From assembly GCA_020747015.1 (NCBI GenBank), contig JAGTJM010000043.1, forward strand, positions 186,001 through 250,000: a DNA stretch of 64,000 bases, given 5' to 3'. Below are positions 1 through 12,254 of the stretch, one piece after another. Numbering within the stretch: the first letter of the stretch is position 1; each line of letters opens with the position of its first letter. The stretch is from Pyrenochaeta sp. MPI-SDFR-AT-0127 (taxonomy: Eukaryota > Ascomycota > Dothideomycetes > Pleosporales > Cucurbitariaceae). Under the pieces are notes generated by a model. It made no database searches and had not been told where the DNA came from. It saw only the letters and a program-made list of their open reading frames with translations. The position numbers and the translations under genes were made by a program.

Positions 1-2888
1 GGACACTTTCACCGCATGCACTACCGATCGCTCCCAACCTTCGATACGTGCACAGCATAATGAGCGGCTGCGGTAACCCTAGTTGAGATTAAAGTAACCT
101 GATTTAGGGATTTTCATATCATGAGGTTTCCCGAAGAAAGGTAGTATAGAATCCTCCATGTTTGCAACGCTAATTGGAGGGCTCAACAATAATACAATGA
201 TATACTCAAATCTTATCTGATTCACACACAACGCCTCGATACCATGCGAATTCATGGAATGTTTTCCTGATACTTTTTACCGCCAGGGATAGGTGTATTG
301 CGACAAAAGAATACCCTGAGAATCTGGAATCTGGAAGAGATTACTGCATTACGTCTTGTTTACCTAGACAGGTCAATATAATGGTGATCTACATATGAAC
401 TTCAGTAGGGTGGTGGCAATGAACTCGAACTAGGCTAAGCGGCGCGGAAGACGAGTCCTGGGATATGCTGTCTAGGATTCGCCTTTGGTATTCGTCATTT
501 CCAGTAGAGATACGGTGGTTCTGAGTCAAGCTCCCCAGGAAATGGAGAGTGAGGGTGAAGTGGGAAGGATTCTGGGCGACTCTGGTCGTGCATCGGAAAT
601 TCGGGTACGGGTGGTGCGCACTGGCTCAATGGAGGGTTGAAGCTGTGCCTCGAACCGTGCATGAAATTGTTGAACGCTGGCATGGGATAGCCGAGCACAG
701 AACGGCTGGGCGCGTCGAAGGATGCTCTGTGGGCATGCTGACTCGGGTCGATAGGAAGTTGTGCACAAAGCCCAGAATAGCCTAGGCCCCTGCACATGCA
801 AGGATCATTCTCAAATATACCTGCAGCATCGATGCATGGTGAAGGACAGAGGCCTCACCAAAGATCCCAAATTGAATTGTGACAGTTGGCATCGGCTTCC
901 GCAGGGGCGGTCGCTGATGTCAATGGTGATTAGGTGTGTATTGAAGACAGGACCAAGATGGATGGATGAAGGGGGATGAAGGAGGCAAGAGCAAATACTA
1001 TCTGTGTTGTGTGTTGGCTGCATCACTGAAGTATACTGCACAAAGCAAAGACTTGGTCAAAATAATCATTTTCATAATCTGTTGGAAGCACACATCCTTG
1101 CGTGTAAAGTGGGATTGTTTTAAGAGTCCCTGATGTTTCCTACGCAAACGTTCTCCCAGTTTGAATGGCGGTTCCAGATAAGCACCGATCTGAACAAAGT
1201 TTTTGAGTACTTCATATTGACTCTTCAAAGCAGCAAAATGTCAATAAATGCACGACCAATTTCATTTTTAGTATCAACGTTCGCATCGTGTCCTAAGGCG
1301 CCGACGATGACGATGAGCTGGTGCTTTCGCGACGGTTAATAGGGAAAACAACATGGTCATCATCATCTAAGAAGTTATAGCACGTATCAGTATATGCCTC
1401 GGTCTCTAATTACAACTGTGAAATATGGAGAGGCTCATTGTCGTTTTGGGTGCGCCAACAAAGGGCTAAATTCAGAGTGTGATGCATCACGTAGAGCGTT
1501 GGCTCCGAGCTTGTATGGACTCAGTGATTTTATGATCAGCATTTGATGTTGTATGTCCTGATTGTAAACGACTCCTGGGTATGTCATGAGTGATATTAAT
1601 AGCGTTAAATCATGGAGCTCAGAGAATGCGGTCGTAGTCCCAGAATTCAGCAGAATTGTAGCAGTTTCAGTGTTTTTCCTGAAGAAAACTTCCTCTAACA
1701 GGAGACGAGTTGAACACTGGTTCGGATCAAGTTCTACGTTAATCAGAACGGTGAAGATCCAGTCACTTGACCGAGTTACCCCTAGATGCTTATGTTCTAA
1801 ATGGCTCTAATGGTCTGCCATAAATAAATGGATTTGATCCTTCGTCGTTGCACGATTCGACATACCTGGACTAAGTAGAAACAATAGTGACGCCATAACC
1901 GCTATCATAAAACTGATTATCGCATGGTTGGACTATCTCATTGAAAAAGATATATGACCACTTTCTCCCACTCAGAGTATCTCACAACATGAATTTGATA
2001 CATACTGAGATGAACTCATCATCAGGCCTCAACTCAATATGCTCTCAATCTCCGACCCCGCCATTCACTGCTAGTACATTTTCGAAACTTATGTGCGGGG
2101 AGCAGGGGGTCCGAGATACTCATAAATTTGATCAATTGACCATCCCTTAGATACTGCGTACATCATGATAAGGTACATAAATCACAATGGGCATCTGTTG
2201 GCTAGCAGTTTCTACTGAGTGAAGCCAGCATTGGCGAATTCAGGAGCGCAATGCATTACGCATCCAGACACACCACCGCCGTTGTACTGGCAGAGTGATT
2301 GTAACATAACAAGAATATACCGAGTTATATAAGACGTAGTTGAAATCAAGGCTCAATAACTTGTTGAGTGCCAATGGTCTATAAATCCTACACCCAGTAA
2401 ATTTACTAATTTTTGTCTTACAGGCTGGAAATTCAGAGTATAGGTGTACAGCTTGGGACTCGACGCCAACTGGTTGTCTCTAGCATCTGCCACATTGTAA
2501 GAAGCTGTGTAATAACCTTAGATCCTGCTTCAAAAATATGTTGCCTGTCATGTTAGCAGAAAAGTAACACCCAGTGATGTCATCCTTCAATTGATATTTC
2601 ATATTCACAGACTCGATGGTTTGAAGCTGAGCGTCATTGAGATGCCCGAATCTCTTGGAACTGATGCTTATAGCAGCGGAAGATGGACATGGGGTACCGC
2701 ATGCAAGGTCCTACGCCGATGGTTGTAACTCTGAGATGTCAAAGGTGCGACCATGCTAGATGTTTCCGAGGGGAAGACATCAAAAGGCGAGCGGTACTTA
2801 ACATCGCTCTTTACAGCGCAGGGACCTGCTAACTAGTAGTTTCTCGGCGACACTCTTGAGGATGATACATACTTGCCGCAGACGTGGC
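1..2888. other. intergenic, no gene recognised
   Basis: No open frame here has recognisable domains, splice structure or protein-like composition. All frames are short (under about 105 codons) and frequently interrupted on both strands. I saw no transposon, tandem array or tRNA. It may be the distal part of a promoter region or old decayed sequence; I cannot tell which. Confidence 0.6.
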
Positions 2889-3191
2889 TCAGACAACTAC
2901 GAATGCCTCAAACTTAGTCTTCTCTGCGTCTCGCGCTAGTAAGTGGCAGAAGTGCAGCATATTAATTGCATGGTAGAAGTTCGTAAGACCGAGCAAGACT
3001 TGATTTGAGATTTTTTGGCACCAGTCAATTGGCTCGTAAATACAGTCAAATACATACATGGTGGTGTTATGCGGCATTTCCGTAGATGTGTGTATGGAGA
3101 CTGAGAGAATAATTTTATCGTTCGTAGCTAACGTAAACGCAAAGACGACAAGCAAATGACATACAGCATATGCCCCATGCCCTGTCATCAT
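2889..3191 (-). CDS. possible small secreted protein (low confidence)
   Basis: A 100-codon frame reads from an ATG at 3191. The first about 23 residues look like a signal peptide, with a hydrophobic core VCHLLVVFAFTLA followed by polar sequence. The remainder has three cysteines and NTT and FDCIYEPIDWC segments. A TATA-like stretch (TTTATATATATC on the minus strand) lies about 15-30 bp upstream of the ATG, unusually close for a fungal promoter. A GTATGT within the frame (near 3053) and another past the stop (near 2873) could be splice donors, so the 3' structure is unsure. I recognise no family. It could be an effector-like secreted protein or a chance frame. Confidence 0.3.
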   Translation of the reverse strand: MMTGHGAYAVCHLLVVFAFTLATNDKIILSVSIHTSTEMPHNTTMYVFDCIYEPIDWCQKISNQVLLGLTNFYHAINMLHFCHLLARDAEKTKFEAFVVV

Positions 3192-3276
3192 CCTTCACAG
3201 GTTGATGATATATATAAACCCATAATATATACATAAAGTTTCTTTTGCGCCTTTTGCGCATACTTTCCTCTCAGTT

Positions 3277-4517
3277 CTACACTCTCATGCCGCCACTCCT
3301 CATACTCGCCGCTTCTGTTCCTTCGCTTTGTGCCCATCCATCAGCTTTCCGTCTCCCCAGTGCCCGTCTCAAAATCCACTCCTTTGCAGTGACCTCATCC
3401 TCCTCACCTTCTTCATCTGTTGTCTGACCTTCTACCAGACTCTTCAGGATTACGTCGTCCTCGGGTCGGCAAAAGTACACGAGGCTGTATCGGGTAACAC
3501 TGCCTTGTTCACCGGGCGGTGCAACGACACGGTGGATGTTGCTTCTGAGAATGCCATTTGAAAACTTGACCAGTGCATCGCCCAAGTTGACGATACAGTG
3601 ACCGGGGAGGGGGCGCACATAGGTCCATCCATTCTCACATAGTTTGTTCTCGATTTCGGTTGGTGGTGGCGTGGCCAATGCAGGTGGATTGGGCGAGATA
3701 GTGTCTGGCAGCCTTACTTGCAGTCCTCCCAAGCGATTGAACAATACTGTCACGCTGCCAAAATCCGTGTGCTCACCTAGTGCTACACCTTTGAGAGATT
3801 GTTCCTGCGGCGGAGCTTTGACGAAGCGAATTTGGTCTCCTGATATCGCATCCAATCTATGGAGAGCCGGTAGACCTCCTGACGAGCGGGCATCCTGTGT
3901 GAGCGGGAGACGCGAAGATATCAGCGAGGCGATGAGCATGCATACTGCGTGCGAGGACTGTATGTATGATCTATAGAGGTTGCGATGTGGATTTAAAATT
4001 GCAGGAGAAGGTAGGGGTGGAGAGAGGTCAAGGATATCATCCTTTGAGATCTAAGAATTCTTGAGTCATTGTGAACATGTTCATATACTTGAGAGGAACT
4101 CACGTTGTAGAACTCATTCCTGTCCCTAGTCCCTTGCTTATCGATGAAGCCCTCTCCATATCCCTTATACCCGAAATAACTCCCTTGCTCTTTGAAATCG
4201 TATTTAACCTTCTCCTGCACATCTAGCTCGTAGAAACCTTTCATCACTTCGAATAAGCCATCTGAATCTTTAAGTAGCGCGTCGCCATCAATTATATCCT
4301 GGTCATGGTTCGTGCTACCAGACGAGCGTAGATCGAGGTAGAAGAACCCGAGGTCACAACAGGCCTTCCAACATCTCTCCTGTTCACTCGTATCACCTTG
4401 AAGTAGCTTCTCGAGAGATATACGGAGAAGTGGTGCAGTAGGTATATTGTCTGCGAATGGTGGAAGGTCTGGGAAAGACTCACACCGTGGTGAAGGAGTG
4501 TGATCTGAGTGAGGCAT
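3277..4517 (-). CDS. 2-oxoglutarate/Fe(II)-dependent dioxygenase (isopenicillin N synthase-like)
   Basis: Two exons, 4517-4104 and 4050-3277, are joined across a 53 bp intron (donor GTGAGT, acceptor TTCTTAG) and give 395 residues. The N-terminal half has the DIOX_N-like pattern of this family (ERCWKACCDLGFFYLDL). The C-terminal half shows the catalytic jelly roll: HxD in GEHTDFGS, the distal His in NIHRVVAPPG, and the 2-oxoglutarate-binding RxS in RYSLVYF. Enzymes of this fold hydroxylate, desaturate or cyclise small molecules. The substrate cannot be read from the sequence. The chosen ATG starts MPHSDHTPSP, typical of fungal members. The frame stays open upstream to 4799, but that part is hydrophobic and unlike the family. 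No biosynthetic-cluster backbone gene lies beside it. Confidence 0.9.
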
Positions 4518-5095
4518 GATTAACAGACTAGAATCGAGTGCAAGAAAGGTTGTGAAACTACACGTACCACCGAACCATTGATGTAGACGGTATTTAAGAC
4601 CATTGACATGCGTGGGGTATTGCGGATGAGCTTGTGAATTGACGTCGATAAGGAGGGGTAGCCTCGGCTGGTGTCGACAACACGAGGCCCTAATTACTTC
4701 TCGTTCAATCAAAACAACGCGGTGACAATACACTCCAAGAATCACGAACAAGACGGCAGAGATGCACACGGGAGAAAAGATCAAAGAGACACGATTCATT
4801 AACTATCCACAGATGTAGCTTCGAATTTCCCATCACCTAGACCAGAGTTCCTGCGCCGCGAGCTTTCTTAAGACACTGGAAGGGTCAAACACCAACCGAT
4901 GTCGAATGCGAGAGGCAGTCAAACTAGCCAAGCGACGAAGCAAAAAGTTATGAACACAATTTAAAATAAAGTGGCCGTCAGGAAACAAACTCCCAATGCT
5001 GCGTTGTACATAGAATGTCTGAATGCGACCTGAATAACGTTAGATCAACCTAGGGAAAATGATGCGGGTGAATGCTTACCATTAACTAGGCTTAT

Positions 5096-6815
5096 CTACA
5101 ACCTGGAGCCGTGAACAACCTTGTAGTCGACAGCCATCTCAAGACCATCGTCGTTGATGACCAGGATGCGGACACTGCCTCGGCCATTGTCGAAAGACTC
5201 GGCAAGACGAGATGAGAGACCGCTCTGGTCAAGGACGGGAAGGCCTTGCTTGACATCACCAGTCTCGGTCATGGCGACGACACGACCATCCTCACGGATG
5301 TCAAGAACACGGTACTGCTTGAAGACAGGACCAAGCATGTTCTGGACAACGACTGAGGGAGCCGGGTTGGAGATGAAGCTAGACTCCTCATGGAGCTGCT
5401 TGGTGAAGAGGTCAACACCGAGGTAACGGTGCTGACCAGTCTGGGAGGAGGTGGTGATGCGGATGACCTGGCAAGGGCGTCCCTGAAGGATCAGGAGATC
5501 ACCAATGCGGATGTGGTGGCAGGGGATAGTGATAGTGTTGGGGGAAGCCATCTTGCGGACAGGGGCACGAACAGGTGCTGGTGCTACTGAGGGTGCGATG
5601 GAGGAAGAGCTGCGGACGCGAACGACCTTCTCGACAGGAGCTCCGGACTGGACGGGGCGGCTAGGGGCGACGGAAGGGACGGCAGAAGTGTACTTCTCCT
5701 TGACGATTACCTCTTCACGGGTGTCGTCGTACTTGGAACCCGAGTACGAGTGGTCGTGGGAGTGGTGGTGGTGGTGGTGACGGTGGGGGTGAAGAGGATG
5801 GGCGATGCGATCAGCGACCTTGTGGGCGGCTTTGTTGATACCTTGACGGAAGGAGTGATACTGGCCGTCGTCGTCGTAATATCCCATATCACGCTTGTGC
5901 TTTCTGGGGGCGTCGACAGTGGAACGAGTAGTCTTTTCTACTCGAACCTCAGATGGATAGCGGCTGTCAACGTTGTCGACCTGACGCCTGTAGGGGTAGG
6001 TATCGTGCTTGGCAGTGAAGGTCTCCTTGGAGTATCCTGCCTCGGCGACGATGGGACGAGTGCGTTCGCGGAATTGACGTTCAGTAACGTCGATCTGGGA
6101 AGGGGCGTAGTCGGTGGCAGGGCCGTGGACTGTGTTGAAGTGCCTATCGTAGGTCCTGTCTTGAACCTCGACGTGTGTGGTGGAGGAAGGGTGTTGATAA
6201 CTGAGGAGGAAGGAAGGTCAGCTTGGGCAAGGAAGAGGAGGTGAGGGAAAAGTGGAGACTGCGTGTCGCTCGGACAACAACAGAAGAAAAGGGTTAGCGG
6301 CTGGCGTGTGGCTGCCAGCCGCCAAGCTCAGGGGGTTGGGAGGGTCTGTTGTGCTGATCCGTGCATGGGGTGTGCTGGCAAAAACAATGAAAACTGAATC
6401 GCAACTTACCGGTCGCGGGAAACTTCGAATTCGACGCGGTCAGTGTGCTGGGCACGCTGGGTTCGCTGCTCTGGCTCTCTGTAACGAGTCTGCTCGCGGA
6501 TATGAACTTCCTCGCGGTGCTGGGGGTGCCGGGGACGACGGAGGCGCTCTTCTTCGTAGATGCGGACCTCTTCTTTGACGTGGGTGTCCGGGTGGTTGGG
6601 TGCTTTGACGGTAGCAGAGAAGGTTGCGTGGGTTTCTTCGTGACCTTCCCGTCCGTGTGAAGCCTGTTCCGTGACCTTTGCTTCGCCTTCTACCTTGACT
6701 GTGGTAGATTCCTTAACTTCCGCGTTCCGATACGCAGACGGGAAGACACTGAAGGGGATCGGAACCTGCGGTGGTTAGCACCTTGCTGGCAACGCGCGGT
6801 CAGAGGGCGCCTACT
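5096..6815 (-). CDS. hex1: Woronin body major protein Hex1 (long form, 5' start unresolved)
   Basis: Hex1 self-assembles into the crystalline core of Woronin bodies, the peroxisome-derived organelles that plug septal pores after wounding. The C-terminal part (5096 to about 5550) is the eIF5A-like fold with TIPCHHIRIGDLLILQGRPC, GQHRYLGVDLFTKQLHEESS and MLGPVFKQYRVLD. The protein ends in SRL, a peroxisomal targeting signal. A His-rich stretch (about 5748-5780) precedes the core. The short form would start at 5887 (MGYYDDDGQYHSF). The frame stays open upstream through VDAPRKHKRD and joins well-spliced exons 6410-6765 and up to 6815 (introns 6201-6409 and 6766-6814), which encode a charged, Arg/Glu-rich extension. 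No ATG occurs on this strand between 5887 and 7140, so the long form needs a distant first exon or a non-AUG start. Confidence 0.93.
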
Positions 6816-9556
6816 CGTGCTTCAAAATCCAGTTTGCCGGAGTCGGGTCGCTCTTTCTCGAATACCCTTCGAACCGTTCGAAAACAATTCGAAAGGAATC
6901 AAGAAAGAACTTCTTGGCTCCTTTAGGGGGTTCTCACGGGGAGAGGTGTAGAGGGGGGAAGAAGGGTTACTGAAGAGTAGCCAGCTTTATGGTTTGGAGA
7001 CGTGCAGCTACGTGAAGATACGCAATTGGGTGCAGTAGCGGGGTGGTGAGTGGAGGAGAGATGGAGCAGCGAGGCGAGGGAGGGGATCAAGTAGATTGGC
7101 GGTCAGCCGGGGGTCTGTTGTGACTGTGGTTTGGCGGGTTGCATGGATCTGGTGGTTGGAGCAGGCCGAGCTAGTAGCTTGTTTACGCGCTAGTGCGTCG
7201 CAACCTCCCCCTTTTGCTCGCGTCCCCAGCGGACAGAGGGCTCCCCGGCGACCAAGCTCGCGCCGAGGTATCTTCTGACGCGCCATTGAGCTCTGCGCGG
7301 CTGTTGGCCTGGCGATGGCAATCAATTGGCGTCGCATCAGCCAGCAATTTGACTTTGGGCTCCACAGCAGAGCTGGGAGCTTCCCACGCCATCCTGCAGC
7401 CGGCCACCCTTCACCACGCAAGGAGTGGGTCGGCCCTCACACGCGTGGAGCATTGCAATTGGAGTGCCGTTTTCCATCTCATGCACCACTCAATAGTTCA
7501 TGTGCTGCAGCAGGCATTTTCAGCTCCAGACATCCATGTCCTCGGCCTGGCGTTGAGGAGCTCCCAGCCTCCTCATGCACGTCGCCATGGAGCTTCGACC
7601 AATCATGACGCGTCAAAATTCGAGAGGTTGGTACACAAATGTCCATGGCTGGGTGGCCGGGGTCTGGGGCGATCGGCGGATCTACCGGATCATCACGTGC
7701 AAGCACCCTCGTCCAGCCTCCCCTCAGAGCACTCTTTCGATTTGCTTGGTCTGTTTCGAGGAGCGGACTGTGCTCTGTGTTGTTGTGTTGTTGTGCTTGT
7801 TGTTGTTGGGCCCATCAGAGCTCTCAGCTCGCGAACCACGGTTCCCCAACGGTTGCCCACCACCCGGGTAAGAGCCATACCTGGCCTGCATTATGCCGCA
7901 GCGGCTACGGCCTCTAGCTTCTGTCGGCGTAATTAACGCCAGCTTTACTTCCGACAGCCATTTCCAAATCATTGGGTACCCGACTTGATCTCAGGGATGC
8001 CTGTATCTTTCATTGTTAAGATCTTTCATTGCCCACCTCTCAACTGGGCAATACCTTGCTTCCAATACTACAGCAGAGCAGAGATTTCAACACCTTGCTT
8101 GCTCCCACCATTTTAGCTTCATCTTAATAGATCCCACAAGCGCTGGTTCCTAGCCACGTGGATTGCCGACAAGCAACAAACTCGCCTGTCCAGGAGCTGA
8201 AAGTAGGACTGGATGCCAGAGCATACTGAAAGAGACTACTCGTCGTCGTCATCTATCTCTGACATGCATTGACGATGATGGCGCTGTTACCCAAGTTGCG
8301 GTCAGTTAGGTTTTTACGATCCAGGAAGAGATACGCGGATGAATCTCGGGTTTTGATTGATGATGATATGTCAGAGTGATTCTGGTTGGTGATGGGCCTG
8401 CTGGATTGTGAGTGTCAAGCACGGAAGGAGAGATGTGACGTGGGGAAGTTACCACCGATCTGCACTGACATTGATGCCCATCCGATTCTTCTTCTTCGAA
8501 TTGAAAGCGCCGTGAGATGTGACCATTTGCACGATATCTACGTGCGCTTTATCGGCTCGGCTATCATGGGGCATTTTTGTGCATAACTGCTCCTTCTCTC
8601 CTCATCCAGGCCTCTTGATCTAGCAGCCAGGCTTTCTACGGATGCAGCATCCTACGGCTTGTCACACGCAAAGTAGCTCCACTATGCAGCCGACTGAGGT
8701 GGAACATACTCCTTGTGAGGACGTCCTCCTTCTCTCTGTGCATTGTGTCCGAGCGGGATATGTGCTCTGGTGGCGACCCTGCCTACTCAATCGAGATATA
8801 CCTGCGTCGAGCAGTTACACGAGATTGTGGATGACACCGGAAAGCAAACCGAAGATTACCTCACCTAGAGTCTGTTGTACAGCATATAAGGCTGTTATGC
8901 AACGATCGATACGAGGCCCCACAGGGGATACAGCGCACCCTTTGTACTGATTTCCAGGTTCCTGTCAAGATACATTCCAGGAGCAACTGTGGAGCTGGCT
9001 TGCATTCTTACTGTTGCCAAGGGCATTGTTGCAGCCTTACATGAATGGCAGCTGTCAGAAGAGCAATGTCTCAGCCCTTGAAGCCGAATGTCAGAAAAAT
9101 CGTCAATCATGGCTGCATCTAATGTATGAAACACAACAGTGCGTGATAAAGCGGAGATGAGAACTCGAGATCTACCAAATATTACAAGAACCAGGGATCA
9201 AGCTATTTACCCACTCTTCATTCCGCACTCTAAACTGCTTCAGGGTGGCGAACGCAAGGTATTTACTATTCAAGCAAAGAGAAGAGCTCTAGTGCCAGGG
9301 ATGAGCTTGCCACAGAGCAACGCAAGACGCATACGTCCATCACTTTTGGTTGCTCTCTTACACGTGTTGTCAATATCTGTCTATACTCCTTTACATGCAT
9401 GTTGGAAGCCGAGCGTCACGGAATGCTCCTGCGCTCTTCCACAGCAACCTGCGTTTGTCTAGTCTTCAAAACCCCGGAATCCCTTGATCTTTCATGACTT
9501 CTCCTTTGACACTTCTCACCTGGTGTTGAGTAGCTGCTTATCCCTTCTTGATCACC
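6816..9556. other. intergenic / hex1 upstream region
   Basis: This 2.7 kb stretch has no convincing coding frame. It should contain the hex1 promoter and probably its first exon (reading leftwards) and the promoter of the chitinase (reading rightwards). A GTT/GTG-rich low-complexity tract lies at about 7776-7808. Several overlapping frames of up to 247 codons at 7190-7940 are open on both strands at once and have no domain character, as expected for GC-rich non-coding sequence. Confidence 0.6.
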
Positions 9557-11903
9557 ATGCGGTTTTTATCAGTGGCGCTTCTTGCGTCTGGCTTGCCTGC
9601 AGTATTAGGAACTCCTCGTTTTCTGATGTATGCAGATGAGTACGTGACTTCCTAGTGTTGACCAAACTCCGTACTCACTCATCTTCAGATGGCATCCAAC
9701 CCGCCCAACCAATCCCGAAGATCGTGCTGGCATTGATCATGTGGTACTAGCATTCGCCATGGCCAATGCCACAGCCAACTTTCAGCCCAAAGTCCCAATC
9801 TCCACCATTCGTTCCGAGTATCCCAATGCCAAAGTACTCATCGCAGTTGGCGGATGGGGCGATGACATTGGGTTTTTTGAGGCATCAAAGTCGGACGATA
9901 CCATACAAAAATTTGCTGCTGATGTTGCTACTATGCTTACGAATACTGGAGCCGATGGCGTTGGTGAGCATGATCATGGAGGCGTTGACAGAGATATGGT
10001 TGACTTTTGAAAAGACATCGATTGGGAGTATCCAGGAGGCAACGGCGCCGATTACAAGCAGGTTCCCAACTCAGAGAAAGTCTACCAGGTTGAGGCTTTC
10101 CCCAAGGTTTTGGTGGCTTTACGAAGTGCTATTGGAGACAAGCTTCTGTCTATTGCTGTCCCAGGGAAGGAAGGCAAGCCCACAATTGGATGAGTTAATG
10201 AACACGAACTGACCAGGACAGGTGATATGATCGCTTTTACCGCAGAGAACGGTCCGAAAATCTGGCCGTCTGTGGATTATATCAATGTAAGTGCTGGCCA
10301 TTTCAAACATTTCGAGTATATAAAGTTGCTAAGTTTGATATTCATAAGGTGATGACCTACGATCTGATGAACCGCCGCGACAATATCACCAAACATCACA
10401 CCTCTGTCGCCGGATCGATAGATACAATTGAGAACTATCTTGCGATTGGTGCTCCGCCTGAGAAGATCAACCGTGAGCCTAATCATACAGAAATCAGCGA
10501 ATGACTACTGATCGTTTGCAACAGTTGGCTTCGCATACTACGCCAAATTCTTCACTACACAGGGTGACTGTGGACCAAGCGCTCTTGACTGCCCCATTGT
10601 CCTCGCTGAAGATCCCATTACGGGCAAAGACCTTCTTACTTCGGGAGCGTGGACCTTTGAAAAATTTCACATGCAGGCTGTTGATACCTCTGCCCTCACT
10701 GTATCATGGGATGGAACTTGTGGTTGGTAACATGCGTCGTACAGGTTATCCTTTGTCTGACATATGACAGGACCCGAGAAAGGGACCAAGTGCGCAACTG
10801 GCTGTTGCTCACAGTACGGCAACTGTGGCACCTCACCTGAACATTGCAGCGGAGCGTGTCAGCATGCATTTGGCACTGGATGCACTGATTCCGACGTTGC
10901 TGGTTCGTGGCAATCCGCCGCTCAGAATGGCGTCACAGATGAAGAGGCAGGTGGGCAATATTATTTTGACCCTCAAAATCGATTGTTCTGGACTTGGGAT
11001 ACCCCAGAACTCATTACACGTAAATTTGAACAAATCGTGGATGAGTATGGACTCGGCGGTGTCATGGCTTGGAGCTTAGGGGAAGATAGCTATGATTGGA
11101 GTCATATCAGGCAGATGGCAGCTGAGCTGGCAAAGCGTGAAGGTCAAACTTCCCCGTCACATACTCCCCCGGTCGAAACTCCGGTGGTTGAGGTGAGCCC
11201 TGTGGAGGTCGAAGCACCACCATCTGAAGAGCCTCCCGTAGAGCTCGAAGATCCCCAAGTCGACCCAGTTCCTGTTGAGCAGGAACCTCCAGCGCAAGAA
11301 GACGCTCCCATTGGTCGCCCAGCACCAACTGATGACGATCTTCCATTTGATCCATCCGTCTTCGAGAACCCGAAATTCCTAATACCCGACGATCTCAGCC
11401 TTGAACGTGATCCTGATCAACCATACGATGTTGTCTGGGTTGACGGCACAGAAGAAGGCCCTGAAGGCGATCACTCAGAAGAGCCAGGATCACCCCCTGA
11501 TTTCTTGGTCAATTTTGAGGGTGAGGGCCCAACTGCGCCGCAAGAGGGAAATGAGTGGAGTGCGGACTCAGTCGAGGAGCACCCCACAGAACCATTCGTG
11601 TACGTCGACCCTATCGAAGCCACTGACAGCACTTCTCTTGAGGAGCTTGAGCGGGCCAGCGCAAACCTCGTCGAACCCCTCGAAGGGGGAATCTCGCAGG
11701 AAGAAGACGATGCCACCTGGGCACGGCCCGTGGATGAAATACTTCGAGAGGGAGGAGTTCGCCCTGCTGGAGTTGGACGGCTCAATGCAGTCCTAGCTCG
11801 GCCGATTGGTGCTGCTCATGACCGCCAGTATGCTGCGCAAGACAAGCACGACTTTGGGCGTTCGTGCCATGTGCGCAGGAAGAAGCGGACTAGGAGAATC
11901 TGA
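9557..11903 (+). CDS. secreted GH18 chitinase with CBM18 insert and Pro/Glu-rich tail
   Basis: Seven exons (9557-9639, 9689-9963, 10015-10173, 10222-10286, 10349-10472, 10525-10722, 10771-11903) encode 678 residues. A signal peptide (MRFLSVALLASGLPAVLG) is followed by the GH18 barrel with AVGGWG and the catalytic DGVDIDWEYPG, whose DxxDxDxE signature is complete across the 9964-10014 intron. A chitin-binding type 1 (CBM18) module, CCSQYGNCG with its cysteine framework, is inserted before the last barrel strands (GGVMAWSLGED). About 250 residues of Pro/Glu/Asp-rich sequence follow, with repeated P-x-E-x-P spacing. The enzyme should cleave chitin outside the cell or in the wall. The intron 10174-10221 only keeps frame with a GC donor (GCAAGC), because a GT choice leaves an in-frame TGA. 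The exact function of the acidic tail is unknown. Confidence 0.92.
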
Positions 11904-12254
11904 TGGAATTGCATTTGCCCACGGGGGCTCTGCTAAGTTTACACCTTGATCCGGCCGTCAACAGAGAGCTTGATGTATAGCTTCCTGTGATGAAGGCTGT
12001 ATGGCGCTACGACACTCAGGTACTGCGTCCCTAAAAGTTGTGGTGACGAGAAATTAATGAATTATTCTTCTTTTTTCATACAACTTGACTGTGTCCTTCC
12101 TCATGCTTCACCTAGAACCCGCCAGAAATGCTATACAACGCGACTTGAAGACCCCAACTCACCAAAGTGCATCCTGAAAACTATATCGCACCATCCGTAC
12201 ATATCAAATTGCTTTTACAAAATTCACCGATATAGTCCAGGCCATGTCGACAAG
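11904..12254. other. convergent 3' intergenic region
   Basis: About 350 bp separate the 3' ends of the chitinase gene and the leftward CCDC47-like gene. I see no gene. It should hold the two polyadenylation regions. Confidence 0.6.

Noticed and set aside
4518..4799. In-frame N-terminal extension of the 2OG oxygenase
   Set aside because: The added 94 residues are hydrophobic and unlike the family, whose proteins begin close to MPHSD.
7193..7936. 247-codon open frame on the + strand
   Set aside because: It overlaps equally open frames on both strands, with Arg/Ser/Ala-rich low-quality composition and no domain. Most likely non-coding GC-rich promoter sequence.
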